NCBI RefSeq assembly: GCF_003254395.2
Contig: NC_037646.1
Location: forward strand, 5,038,381 to 5,102,380
DNA from: Apis mellifera
Taxonomy: Eukaryota > Arthropoda > Insecta > Hymenoptera > Apidae
Direction of reading: 5' to 3'
DNA length: 64,000 nt
Shown here: piece by piece, positions 53,601 to 64,000 of the stretch
Position numbering within the stretch: the stretch's first letter is position 1
Layout: each line of letters opens with the position of its first letter
Program-made: the position numbers and the translations under genes
The notes under the pieces: generated by a model
The model's database searches: none
The model's input: the letters and a program-made list of their open reading frames with translations, nothing else
What the model was told of the DNA's origin: nothing

Positions 53601-55014
53601 AAAATTTAGGGGGACAAAATAAATTTTATTTCAAATTAATTATTTATTCTTTCTTTTTAGAAATTTTTCAAGAATTGGTCAGGAGTTAGTCATAGATTGA
53701 TTCATTTTTCCTTGATATATAGAACATTCAATCTCAACAAAATATTCGTGCAAAATTTTCCAACTTTTTATTACGATCCATTCGATTTTTATTTTGGAAA
53801 AATAAAAATTTCAAAAAAAGGAAAAGAAATATAAAAAAACTGGACCAATTACAAATTTTTGAATCTAATACATCTAATAAATCTATACTTTATATATAAA
53901 AAAAAAAGATTTAAAATCTATATATTTCTTCGCGTTGAACGTGGTATAAACGTATCGGCGACGAATCACAGAGAGGTATGCAAAAAAATTCAATCCGATA
54001 TTCCTTCTCGTAATAACATTCCATGCAGGCGTCAGTTCGAACCGTCTATTTGTAGGTTAAATTTCGGGAAAAGGTGGAGGGTAAACAGACCTTATAGAAA
54101 CGTGGCTGGGGAGGTCGGAATAATTTCGATTCCAGTGCCCGTTGCACGGTCGTTTACACGGGCGCATAGCGGCGTGGGATATTTCAGTACATTGGGAAGC
54201 AAAGGGCGCGGCATCTTGTTTGGACACTTCTTTAAATCAATTACGAGTTCCTGGCAGGTAAGTTCGCTGGGCAAGTAGCGCGCTTCTATCCCCTTCCAAT
54301 CCGGCGAAAGTTCCGACTAGCACCACCTCCTCCACCACACGGAAACATAGCATCAAACTCTCGGTTTCCGGATTGTTTGCTCGGCTTCGACGGATTCAAT
54401 CGACGCATTTGCGATTCAGATGATGATCGTGGCAGCTTACGCTCGTGAAATTCGAATATCGCAATTACCCTCCACCCGGGTTACTGCATACCGATTTTCA
54501 AAATTCCACCCTCGCTTCTGGGGTTATGCCTCGTACAGTGCGTTGATTGTAAGTTTGTATAGATGATTCGTAGGATGAACACGTTGATTCAAATTGTCTT
54601 TAATACAAGTATAATATGTGGAATTTGGTTTGCTAGTACATGGAAACAGAATTGAATTGAACGGAATATGAATTGAGGATACGTTATATGTGTAACTTGT
54701 TTAATAACTTACATCGGAGAAATAATTAAAAGAGAAAAAATGTAAAGTTTCATTCATTCGTTTTATTTCTTGTTGTCAAATTTAATGATTAATTTTTTTT
54801 CATAACTCATTATATAACGTGAGAAATTTTGCACTCCCTTTAATATTTTTTTTTTTTATTATAAATATTAAATTGATAATAATTAATTAAATCGATATAA
54901 TTTATTACAAAAGTTATTTAAGAAATTAGCTAATTCGATATGGAAATATCATATAAAGAAATTATTATTGTAATTTCGTAATAATTAATAGACTCGATGT
55001 TGGTAAGTTATTTA
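50614..55014. other. Between the first visible Fas1 exon and Orc3; no exon found
   Basis: Upstream of Fas1 on the minus strand and upstream of Orc3 on the plus strand. A strongly purine-rich tract lies at 51550-51700. GC-richer islands lie at 51300-52600, 53280-53500 and 53930-54550. No signal peptide or H1 motif of FAS1 domain 1 was found on the minus strand. Confidence 0.5.
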
Positions 55015-55220
55015 AAATTGGCGAAAAAGCGCGCTGGTGACTAGCGCACTCTAAGAGCGCTACTGAAACTAACTAAAGCAACAGTTGCGATCCAGTCGTC
55101 GCGGAGTGAGTGTGTTTCGCATTTTTAATTCTAGTTATGTAAAAAAATAGTGATTTAAATGATTAAAATTGTGATTTATTTTATTAGTTTATATTGTTTA
55201 AAGAATATTTCTTCGTTAAA
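55015..55220 (+). promoter_or_regulatory. Putative Orc3 promoter and 5' UTR
   Basis: A GC-rich patch of about 100 bp (55021-55120) stands out from very AT-rich flanks just before the Orc3 start. It contains TTGGCGAA (55018-55025), a near match to E2F sites that control replication genes in animals, and a small inverted repeat with AGCGC/GCGCT arms. The AT-rich part that follows would be 5' UTR. It holds a start-stop uORF (ATGTAA, 55137-55142) and a second ATG at 55159, out of frame with the main start. The transcription start is not determined. Confidence 0.45.
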
Positions 55221-58200
55221 ATGGACAACGCATCAGTATCAAAGGTAAAATACACCTGTTGCTTCTACTTACATAACCTTAAAATGTAAACGCGATATTT
55301 GCCGCACAATTGATTTAATGAGTATAATATGTATAAGAATTCAATGTTGAAATTAAATATAAACTAAGATTTACAAATCAAACATTTAATTATTTTATTA
55401 TTATATTTGAAAACAAATAAATTTATAAAAAATTTATATGAGAAATATAATTATATTAATAATTTTCTATCGTAATAAAAATTATTTGACATCTTAGCGA
55501 CATCTTGATTTTTTTTGTACTTTTTATGCTATTTCATCAAAGCATATATTTTTAAAACAATCTTTATTTTTTATAAAAGATACTAGTTATAACTAGTTAT
55601 AACACTTTTAGGGCGTTTTTGTACATAAAGGTGCATATAAAATTGGAAATAAAAAAACAAAATTTGAACAACCAGATTATATAAATGAACCATGGCACCT
55701 TACTTATAAAGAAACGTGGGATGGCATTCAAAATGCCATGGAGGTATTTTTTTGCATGCTAATTTGCATTAAAAATTAGATAAAAAATTTTACTTTTATA
55801 CTTTGTCGCAATGAATTCTATATTATATAGTAATGCAAAATATATATTATATTTTTTGCATTAAAATTTTAGGACGTAAGATTAAGTATGTTCCAAGAAA
55901 TTTTAAATAATTTAGAATCTTTTGTTAGTAAAGTCAAAGATAAACCAATAGAACAACTTGATGAAATACAGGCGGCTATTGTGTTAGCAGGTGATAAGAT
56001 TAAATATATATTTAGAGTATTTTTCACAATTGAACGCTTTTTGAAATAATCGCATTGTAGGAGTTAATGTCTCTGATCATAAAGAAATGTTTCAAAGAAT
56101 AGTTTCTAAGTTAGAAGTGAAAACAAAGCATATAGCAGTTCTATGGAGCAGAGATTCAAATAATATAAAAGATATTACAGAAAAATCAATTTATCAATTG
56201 ATAAATAATGGAGAGGTATATTATAATTTGATATAAAGTATTGTAATATGAAGTAACATATATTGAAAACATGTTATATGTAGGATATGTATTTATAGGA
56301 TGAGGATACGCATATTAAAAAGAATCAATGTCATATGAGAGCTTTAAAAGCATGGCACCAAGAGCATTGTGATCAAAATGATCCTCTTATTATAATATTA
56401 ACTGATTTTGAAAGTATTCCTGCTTCGGTATTACATGATTTTATTTTAATCTTAAGGTATTTTCTACGTTAGGATATATTGTACATTAGAATATTTTTTT
56501 TGAATATTTTTTTTGTTCATTAGAATCAAATATATATTTTGTTTTTAGTGCATATGCAAATTCGATGAAATTTATTCTTATTTTTGGTGTTGCAACCACT
56601 TTATTTGCCATTCATAGATCTTTAACATATGATGTTACATCAAAGTTAAATGTTCAAGTAAGCAATATGCATTGTAGAATTGTAGAATTGTAGGTAATAA
56701 GTAGATTGTTAGAAATAATAATTGATTTTTATTCAGGTATTTCAAACAAAAAAACAAATTGACGTATTATCAGATGTATTAGAAAATACTGTTTTTGATA
56801 CAAATATTCCATTTAAGTTGACTGGACGCGCGTTTCAATTATTAACAGATATCTTTTTATTTTATGATTTTTCTGTACAGAATTTTTTTTTAAGTTATAA
56901 GGTATCAATATCGTTTGTTTTCTTTTCAAGTTTTGTCTTTATTTTCTTTGTTCTTCTTTGGCAATTTTGATTAATTAAATTTTTAGATATGTATGATACA
57001 ACATTTTTATGCAAATAATGTAAATTCTCTTTGTTGTCAACCGCACAAAATAGAAAATAGGATATCTTCATTAACAGATGAAGATTTGAATGAAATTAAA
57101 AAATTACCCTCTATAGAAAAACATATTCAACAATTGACAAAAAAAGGGAACAAAGATGAATTACTTGAAAACAGTAAATTTAAGGTATATTCATAATCAT
57201 TTTAAATTTAAAGTTGCTATTTTGCAACTAAAAAAGTATTGAATTAGAGCTAGCATAGTTTAGTATATTTATATTCAATATTGTAGGAAATATTGATCCA
57301 AGTTTTAAACAATTTCCATCAATATATGCATCGGTTTTTGTTAATACTCAGATGTTTGCACGATTTCGTGTCGACATTACCAAATGCACCAATGGGTAAA
57401 CAGGTATAAATCAAACAAGAAAAATTATTTCCCTCACAAAAGAATCCAAGAAAAATTTATAAAATTATTACAGCTACGTGAATTTTACACAACAGTGGTT
57501 TATTTGAATAATCTGAAAGAATCTCAAGAATACAAAGAATGTTTGCAATTATTGACCTTTTTATCCAAGCAGGAACTGCTTTCAAAATTGAACTCTTTAA
57601 TAGCAATTATCGCAAGTTCAAAAGATTCAGATATGATAAAAGTCAAAAAAGATTTGCAGAGTTTTGAGAAAAGAATTGATGAATCGAGTTTAGAAGTTGC
57701 AGAAAAACCTGTAGATATTGTTTCTACGGGTGAAAGACTCAGTCGACTTCAGTTGAAAGAGGTCTGAATTAAAATTCAATGATCTTTGAATTGAAAAAAA
57801 AGGAAGAGAATAGAAATCAATTATTTTTGCTTTGTGTTTCATTATAGAAATTGTTGAAAATGTCTAAAACACACTCTAAATCGCCTTATAAAATAGCACA
57901 GCAAGATTTGATCGATTATTTGGACCAGAAAATATTTTCTGTTTATTTGGTTAATCCTAATTATATACCAGGAAATGAGATATTTTGTTTCAACGATGGC
58001 AATTTAGCGAAGCAACATATTCGAGGATCTTTGAGATCTGCGATTCATACTGGACTAAACAATCCACAAGTGTACTTAAACGTGAGTGAGAAAAATATTA
58101 TTTTTATAATTTTGTGCTGTGGTCATGGTGTGCTTTTTAATTAACATGAATAGAATATATAATTTTTGAAAATAAGATGTTATCTTAATGAAATTATTAA

Positions 58201-61200
58201 CAGTAAAATTTTAGAAATTTCATTCTATCTAAAATTTTACCAACCTGCAGTCATTTTCACTCTATTAGATTTTGTTGATTATGTGCATATATTATAAATA
58301 TATGTTCAGTATATTTAATAATAATTTTATTAATTTATTAAAATGTGAAGAGTAATCAATCATACACATATTTTCATATACATTTCATATATATTTGTGA
58401 AAATAAATTTAACAAGTTTTATTTAAAATTCTATACATAGTGAAGTATCAAATATTTTTTTAAATGATTGCAAAGAGAATTCATAATCATTTTAAATAAC
58501 ATACGAAATTTTAATATTGTAAAAGAATATGAAAATATTATAGGTAATATATACACTAATTGTAAGAATATTAAAGCTAAGAGAAATAAGAAAATAAAAT
58601 ATGAAAACAGTTAAAATGACTGCATCTGGATTCTAATATTAATAACGTGATTAATACATAACTACATCTCCATTCATAAATTATAATATTATCATAATAA
58701 TAATATTATTATATAATGAACTTGCAATTCATTTTATATTTATGATTAGAGGGAAATCAAAATTAATGAATATATATTTTTAAAATTTTCTTCCACAAAT
58801 TACTTTTAAACAAAAATCATTGATTTATGAATGGAAATATAAATGTACATATATTTTATTCTCTGTTTTTTCAAATCTTAGTAATCAACAACCAACTACA
58901 TAAAATACAATTACAAAATTTAATAAATTCCAAAATTCATCAATTCCAATTTTCAACCATTTAAAAATATACATGCGAATCTAAGTTTCATTTCTCCATA
59001 AAAAAATCCAGGACACGATGTTTTTCATTAAACTTTTTCTCGAAAAATCAGGGAAATATTACTCGTTTATTTCACGGAAAGATACATTTTCTCATTCGCA
59101 TTCGATATTTTTTTTACTCTTCCTTTTTCTTCTATCCTCCACTCGTTCCATTCGAAATATAATTCAAAAGTATTCGTGATATTGATTCCATTGCTTCTCA
59201 TCGAAAAAGGGTTGAATTCGCGACTTCAACGACCGTTTTCCTCTGTTCACGCCACGTTTATTGTTGCTTTTGATTCTTCCGGCATGCCATCGACCCCTCT
59301 ATTCGCGCCCTCGTTGCAAATATCGATTGTAGATTTTTCGCGATGGGGGAAAAGATACTTTGTCGATGTCCTGCCCTGTCCTGTCTCTATCCTAAGTTAA
59401 TTGGAAATACATATTTCAGTGCGGGTGTTGCAAATTGGAGAACGACGACGCCATTCCGTCCACGCTGCCTGACCTCAGTATAATTTACAAGCTGCACTTG
59501 GAATCCAGGAAACTGATCAATATGTACGACTGGCTCCAGGTAACAACAATCCGTTTCGTGCTCGTGTTTACAGGTTAATCATGGTTGTACTTATGGTCAC
59601 GTATGCCGTCCATTTCCTAATTTTAATCGATACTCGTCGCGGCGTGAATGATTCGCGAGTGGGCGCGATTGTAAATGGGCTTTTTAGTCGGTGGAGAGTA
59701 TTTTAAGGGGATTTGTTTTATTTTTTTCGCGGTCGTTAAGCGACCGCTTGGAAAATTCACAGGCTCGCAGAGTTTTGGACAAAGGAAATTAAAGTATATG
59801 GATTGATCTATGAATTCATTGTGCTTATAAAAAGAAAGGTAAGATTGTAATAAAAATTTATGGGTATTTTTGGTTATGTTTTATTGGAAATTTATTGGAT
59901 TGTTGTGGTTGAAATAGTCGAATTTTTTGAGTTATGCTTTAAAATATGATTTGATGGATTTAGTATATGTTTAATTTTTATAAAATCTATATTAGTTGTT
60001 GTTTATTGTTTTGTTATTTCGAATTCTTAAGATTTATCTTAGTAGTAATTTGGTTTATCTTTCGATGATTCACAGTAGATTCATCAATTTTAATTATATA
60101 GTGCATGAACTTTGTGCTAACGTAAATTTACTATAATTTAATAAAAATTTATGTATTTGTTTACAGATACATATTAATGCATTTTATTTTATTTCATCGA
60201 GATCAAAAAATACAAATGTACCAATTTTTGTTTCGTTTATATTTATTTTATTTTTCATCTCGTGGCATGAAATTTATATAAATTTAGGATATATTTGTCG
60301 AATTATTTAAAATACAATATATTTAAAAAAATAATTCTCATTACATGTTAAATCATAAATCTTAAACGCTTTTCTAATTCTCGACATTTACGTTTTCTTA
60401 TTTGAAAGAGTTGCACCATGAAATGGAAAAATGAACGGAGATACGAGCATTTCTCGGGAATTCCATTTTCACGGATGTCGACCACATTCGTAGATCGTAA
60501 GGCGTTAAGCCACATTCGCATAGAAAGGCGGGTTTTTAATGGGGCAACAAAGTTTCGTTTGCCTTTGAGATTGCCACTTTTAACGTTAAAAATATTCAAC
60601 TAATATATCATAATTTTTAAAATTTTTTTCTATTTCTTTTTCTTTCAATTTCACATATTTAATGATAGAAAACTTCATGATCAATTAAAGAAACATAAAT
60701 TCTTAATAATAAGAGATTCTTTATAATTGAATATTTTTTTTTTTATTTTAATTGTTCAATATTCACATTGCTAAAATTTTAAATATTTTGAATGCACACT
60801 TAGAATGCTAAATTTTAGAAAAATCCAGATGTTTAGCTTTTTATGTATGATGTTTTGGGATTTCAATTAATCCTCTGCCTCTCTGGTATAAAATTTTTTA
60901 GCTTGCATATAAAGTTGTATCATGTCTAGACTAGACCACTTCTTACAGGCATTTTTAATTATCGTGGATCCAACAAGCAGTGCAAAGGAGCAAAGGGACG
61001 TGGATCCGAAATTACAGTATCCTTTTTCATTTTCTCACGTTCCCCACTGTCGAGGAGTAAATGGAACGTAGTAGGGAGATTTGTCTAGCCACGATGCGTT
61101 TGAAATTCATATCATAGCTCGTAATGGTGAAATCGTAGCCTCGTAGCGGTTACTCGTCGGGATCGTATGCCTCTTGTTTGAATAATTCACACGGGAACAC

Positions 61201-61339
61201 GTGTGAATTTTATCATGGTTCATGGTATCCTTAACGGAGATTTAGAGCTCGTTTTGCTCAAGCGGTCGCGGAGCTGGAGTTTCTAGGTTTCATTAAGAGT
61301 TCACGAAAGAAGACCGACCATGTGAAACGACTCACATAA
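55221..61339 (+). CDS. Orc3: Origin recognition complex subunit 3, complete, 14 coding exons
   Basis: ORC3 is a core subunit of the nuclear origin recognition complex, which loads MCM helicases at replication origins; the fly orthologue is latheo. Coding exons: 55221-55244, 55612-55743, 55873-55990, 56061-56215, 56299-56456, 56549-56657, 56737-56901, 56987-57184, 57287-57403, 57474-57761, 57848-58081, 59420-59539, 60949-61016, 61246-61339. All introns are GT-AG and the exons join in frame to 659 residues, slightly shorter than the roughly 710-720 of human and fly. The ORC3 N-terminal domain (AAA+-like without a clear Walker A) covers roughly residues 20-350. Telling stretches are GVFVHKGAYKIG near the N terminus, RFLLILRCLHDFVSTLP in exon 9, AIHTGLNNPQVYL in exon 11, IIYKLHLESRKLINMYDWLQ in exon 12 and the terminal AELEFLGFIK...KKTDHVKRLT. 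The family usually ends RLTWG or similar; here it stops at RLT. The start is the first ATG in frame with exon 2. Exon 10 has a weak donor (GAG|gtctga). The identity is firm; boundaries rest on splice consensus and reading frame. Confidence 0.95.
58082..59419 (+). other. Orc3 intron 11, carrying the composition boundary
   Basis: A 1338-bp intron. Its first kilobase is extremely AT-rich; from about 59170 to the acceptor the sequence becomes clearly GC-richer and stays so through exon 12. Confidence 0.8.
59420..61339 (+). CDS. Orc3: Orc3 exons 12-14: C-terminal winged-helix region
   Basis: Part of the same gene. Exon 12 (59420-59539, residues 567-606), exon 13 (60949-61016) and exon 14 (61246-61339, stop TAA) encode the C-terminal region, which in ORC3 folds as a winged helix that packs in the ORC ring. 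The phases fit: exon 13 ends with two bases that are completed by the first base of exon 14 to give Q-ARFAQAVAELEF. The coding GC is 50% in exon 12 and 47% in exon 14, against 32% in exon 11, so these exons lie in a different compositional environment, separated by introns of 1.3 and 1.4 kb instead of the 70-370 bp introns upstream. Confidence 0.93.
59540..60948 (+). other. Orc3 intron 12
   Basis: A 1409-bp intron. It contains a GCGGTCG/CGACCGC inverted repeat (59729-59747) and a GC-richer patch at 60410-60600 with overlapping frames on both strands. No domain recognised. Confidence 0.8.
61184..61209. repeat. Perfect 10-bp inverted repeat containing an E-box
   Basis: Arms AATTCACACG and CGTGTGAATT are separated by GGAACA, inside the last Orc3 intron (61017-61245). 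The right arm and loop form CACGTG, the palindromic E-box of bHLH factors. A function is not shown. Confidence 0.85.
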
Positions 61340-64000
61340 TTATTATTATTTCTGTTTAGTCTTTTGTATTTTTTTTCCTACTTTTTTTATTTATCCTTTT
61401 ATGATACAAGATATATTCGATATTTGAAAAATATTTTTGTAGATTTTTGTCAGTTTTTTTCAGAAGAATAGAAATAAATAGAATTGTTTATTTTTTATTA
61501 GATAGATTTAGATTTAATCAATTTATTGATAAAATATTAATTGTATATTGTTATACAATTAAAATTCATCAAACTCATAATCAAAATTAGATAAGGCTTG
61601 TTTTACTAGATTGAAATTTTTCTTCTTATTGTATTTTTATAATCAATAATCCATCAATAGCTACATTAACTATTTCAATTATAAAATATTTAATATAAAT
61701 AGATATGTTTCACATTTTAGAAGCAAAATTAAATTGAATATTTTTGAATAAATTCAATTTATAGCAATAATAGGATTGCAAAAATTAGATATTCATTTAC
61801 ATAGATTGATTTATACAAATTATTTTTATATTTTCATAATTTTGTACTGTTCTAAGTACACACACACATATATATATACGCATATTGTAATTTTTTCGAG
61901 ATATGTTTTACCAAGAAGAAAAATAAATGGAGGACGAAACATTGTGTGATTTTTATTTTTATTCCAAGAAATATTCTTTAGCACAATATAGCGTGCTGAA
62001 GTTTCCGGACAAACACTTCCCTAGCTTCCTAAGGGGAAAGTTAAGATGAAATTTAGATAATAGAGGGAGTACGATACGGCGAGGAAAAACAGAACTATAC
62101 CCAAGAAACATTTTTATTTATGAGGATAATTATAATGATTAGGGATAACTGCGTTTTACCTTTCCCCCATTCTAACTTAGATACCCTAATTCCCGATAAC
62201 ACGTACAACCACCTTTCACTATACTCTGAAGAACTTTTTAATCATTCTCTAGTGGTTAGGTTTAAAGAGTAATTTTAAAGACGATCATTTTCAAACTGTA
62301 ACATTCGTCGTTTGGATAATTAAAACTTCACGAGAAAATAAATTTTAGAAAATAAGTTGATATGAAAAGCGTTTTCGTGGAATATTTGGAATATAAATAT
62401 GTTATTTAACGAATAAAATATTTATGAAGTAATTTCAATAATATCGTTTTTCAATAAAAAAAAAAATTGTTTTATTAATCTCTTCTAGATAGGAAATATA
62501 TCGTTAATTAAATTTTTGGTCTTGTTGTATGCATGTATTTATTTGAATATCATTGTTAATTAATAAGCGTAATTTCCGATTAAACGTGATAAATTGTAGA
62601 GATACGATACGAGATGCGATTGAAAATTAATTTTATTCGCTACGTACAATTAGATATACGCGGTTTGAGAAATTACCAGAACTTCGATCTGATTGATAAT
62701 AATAATCTGTATCGAAATCGCGAAAATCATTCGATCTTTAAATTTGTTATTTATATTGATCTTTCGTCAATATATTCGAAATTTATTCGTTTTGAATTAA
62801 ATATGAATAAAAAAGAATAATAAGGAAAAATAAGTTTAATATTAATAATTTTGAAAAGATTTTTCAGAATGTTTTCGTGTTTTTACACCTCGAAAATATA
62901 TTTTTTCAAATTTTATTTTTAATTATATAGAATATTTATACGTGTAATTTTTTAAGTTTGAAGGTTTGCTTATAAAATATTGCTCATGAATTGGTTACGA
63001 ATCGTGATACGGTTAAAAATTTATAGAACATGATTTTATTGGCTTTTTGTTTAAATGTTAAATAAAATTGCAAACGTACAGTATTTTTTACGATACGTAT
63101 CACTAACAATAAATTTTCACGGCGCGATATATCGGTCTTTTTTTCCTTTCGAACATCTATGTTCCATCTGTTGTTTTAATTTTTTTTATTTTTCGTATCG
63201 TTACATTAAAGAAGATAAAATTGTTAAATTGTTATCGTACTAAAAAAATAATATTTATCAAAAAGATTCGTGAATTTCGTTTAATAAATATTCTATTTAT
63301 TATTTAATTTCGAAATATTCTACTAGTTCTATTATTTATTTTGTACACTGACGATAATATTTTTCATCTATCAATGCTTGAATAAAATTATTCCAGGCCT
63401 CGTTTTTAATATTCGAGTCAATTTCTTAAATAATAATTTTATTTAACTTATAATTTATAATTAAGAATTAAACAATATTCGAATAATATTGCCAAATTTT
63501 GGCAATATTGATACAAGTAATGAATCAATTATTAAATTCTTTGACTTAAACTTTATATCGATGTTTAAGGAACGGCTCTGCTAGATGGCGCTACTAATGA
63601 CTTCGCTAACAAATCCAGAATCAAAAATTTCCTTTCTCCTCTCTTTTACAATTTCGCTACAATTTTTTTTCAAACAATTCTGAAGAATCTTATTCCAAAT
63701 CATCCTCTTCCGTGAAAAAATACGATAGAAATCATTTTTTTTAATAATTCTAAAAAATATCGTTTTCTTATTGAAACGTAATATCAGTTATACGCGAGAT
63801 GCACAGCATTCGATCTTTCCTTTCGTCAACACGAAACCTCATTATCGACATTTCACACGTGGAATGCGTGGTGTGTAACGCACATAGGCAAAGTGAATAC
63901 TATGGATGACAGGTGTCTGATGCAGATAAACCGCGGAAGGGTAAATTTGTGAAGCAAGCAGAATTTAATTCGCTATTCAATGCATGGACGTAACGCGTGC
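61340..64000. other. Region right of Orc3; no supported gene
   Basis: The Orc3 3' UTR presumably occupies the first part. The rest is AT-rich, with TA/CA repeats near 61860-61890, an AGATGGCGCTA motif at 63583-63593 and a GC-richer end from 63780. No further Fas1 exon was seen on the minus strand. Confidence 0.5.
61473..61478 (+). terminator. Candidate Orc3 polyadenylation signal AATAAA
   Basis: The first AATAAA downstream of the Orc3 stop lies 134 bp after it, a reasonable 3' UTR length for a compact insect gene. It is only a hexamer match in AT-rich sequence, so the cleavage site is uncertain. Confidence 0.4.

Noticed and set aside
53859..54278. 139-codon plus-strand frame before Orc3
   Set aside because: No recognised domain; it begins in poly-A-rich sequence and is likely a chance frame in a GC-richer island.
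57384..57473. Reading Orc3 exon 10 as continuing upstream to 57384
   Set aside because: The frame is open by chance across a 70-bp intron. Using GGTAAACAG|gtataa and attacag|CTACGTG gives the conserved continuation GKQ-LREFYTTVV in frame from exon 9.
58082..58144. Extension of Orc3 exon 11 to a stop at 58144
   Set aside because: It reads into the intron after a good donor (AAC|gtgagt); the conserved C-terminal region resumes in exon 12.

Overview
The window looks like nuclear DNA of a hymenopteran insect, probably a bee of the Apis type. It is about two-thirds A+T but not depleted in CpG, it is full of AT, GA and poly-A/T simple repeats, and its GC-richer islands are short. It contains two recognisable protein-coding genes, both split by canonical GT-AG introns. 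There are no bacterial features, no tRNA or rRNA that I could recognise, no transposase and no CRISPR array.

Right part (about 55.0-61.5 kb, + strand): a complete gene for origin recognition complex subunit 3 (ORC3/latheo). It has 14 coding exons that join in frame to 659 residues, from a start at 55221 to a stop at 61339. The first eleven exons are AT-rich. The last three, encoding the C-terminal winged-helix part, are clearly GC-richer, with the step lying inside intron 11. Two upstream ATGs precede the start, and one of them opens a frame that overlaps the start codon.

Middle part (24.3-50.6 kb, - strand): five exons of Fasciclin-1 (Fas1), a GPI-anchored FAS1-domain cell-adhesion protein of axons. 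They encode the second half of FAS1 domain 1 and most of domain 2 (247 codons including split ones). Introns range from 95 bp to 16.7 kb. The signal-peptide exons and domains 3-4 were not found. The 5' end must therefore lie in the 50.6-64 kb stretch or beyond the right edge, which could place ORC3 on the opposite strand inside a Fas1 intron. One minus-strand frame at 19.9-20.3 kb ends in a hydrophobic tail and is a weak candidate for a terminal exon.

Left part (1-19.8 kb): no coding gene I can support. It alternates AT-rich sequence with GC-richer islands (3.6-4.2, 9.6-10.1, 11.2-11.7 kb) and has a microsatellite-rich, UTR-like block at 14.3-17.4 kb. Noteworthy non-coding structures elsewhere are a recent 122-bp tandem duplication (26871), a perfect 14-bp-arm hairpin (48744), a (TA)17 tract just upstream of a Fas1 3' splice site (31861), and two 11-bp CTCF-like motifs in opposite orientation near the two ends of the window.

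All identifications are by eye from translated sequence and remembered family features. No database search or alignment was run.
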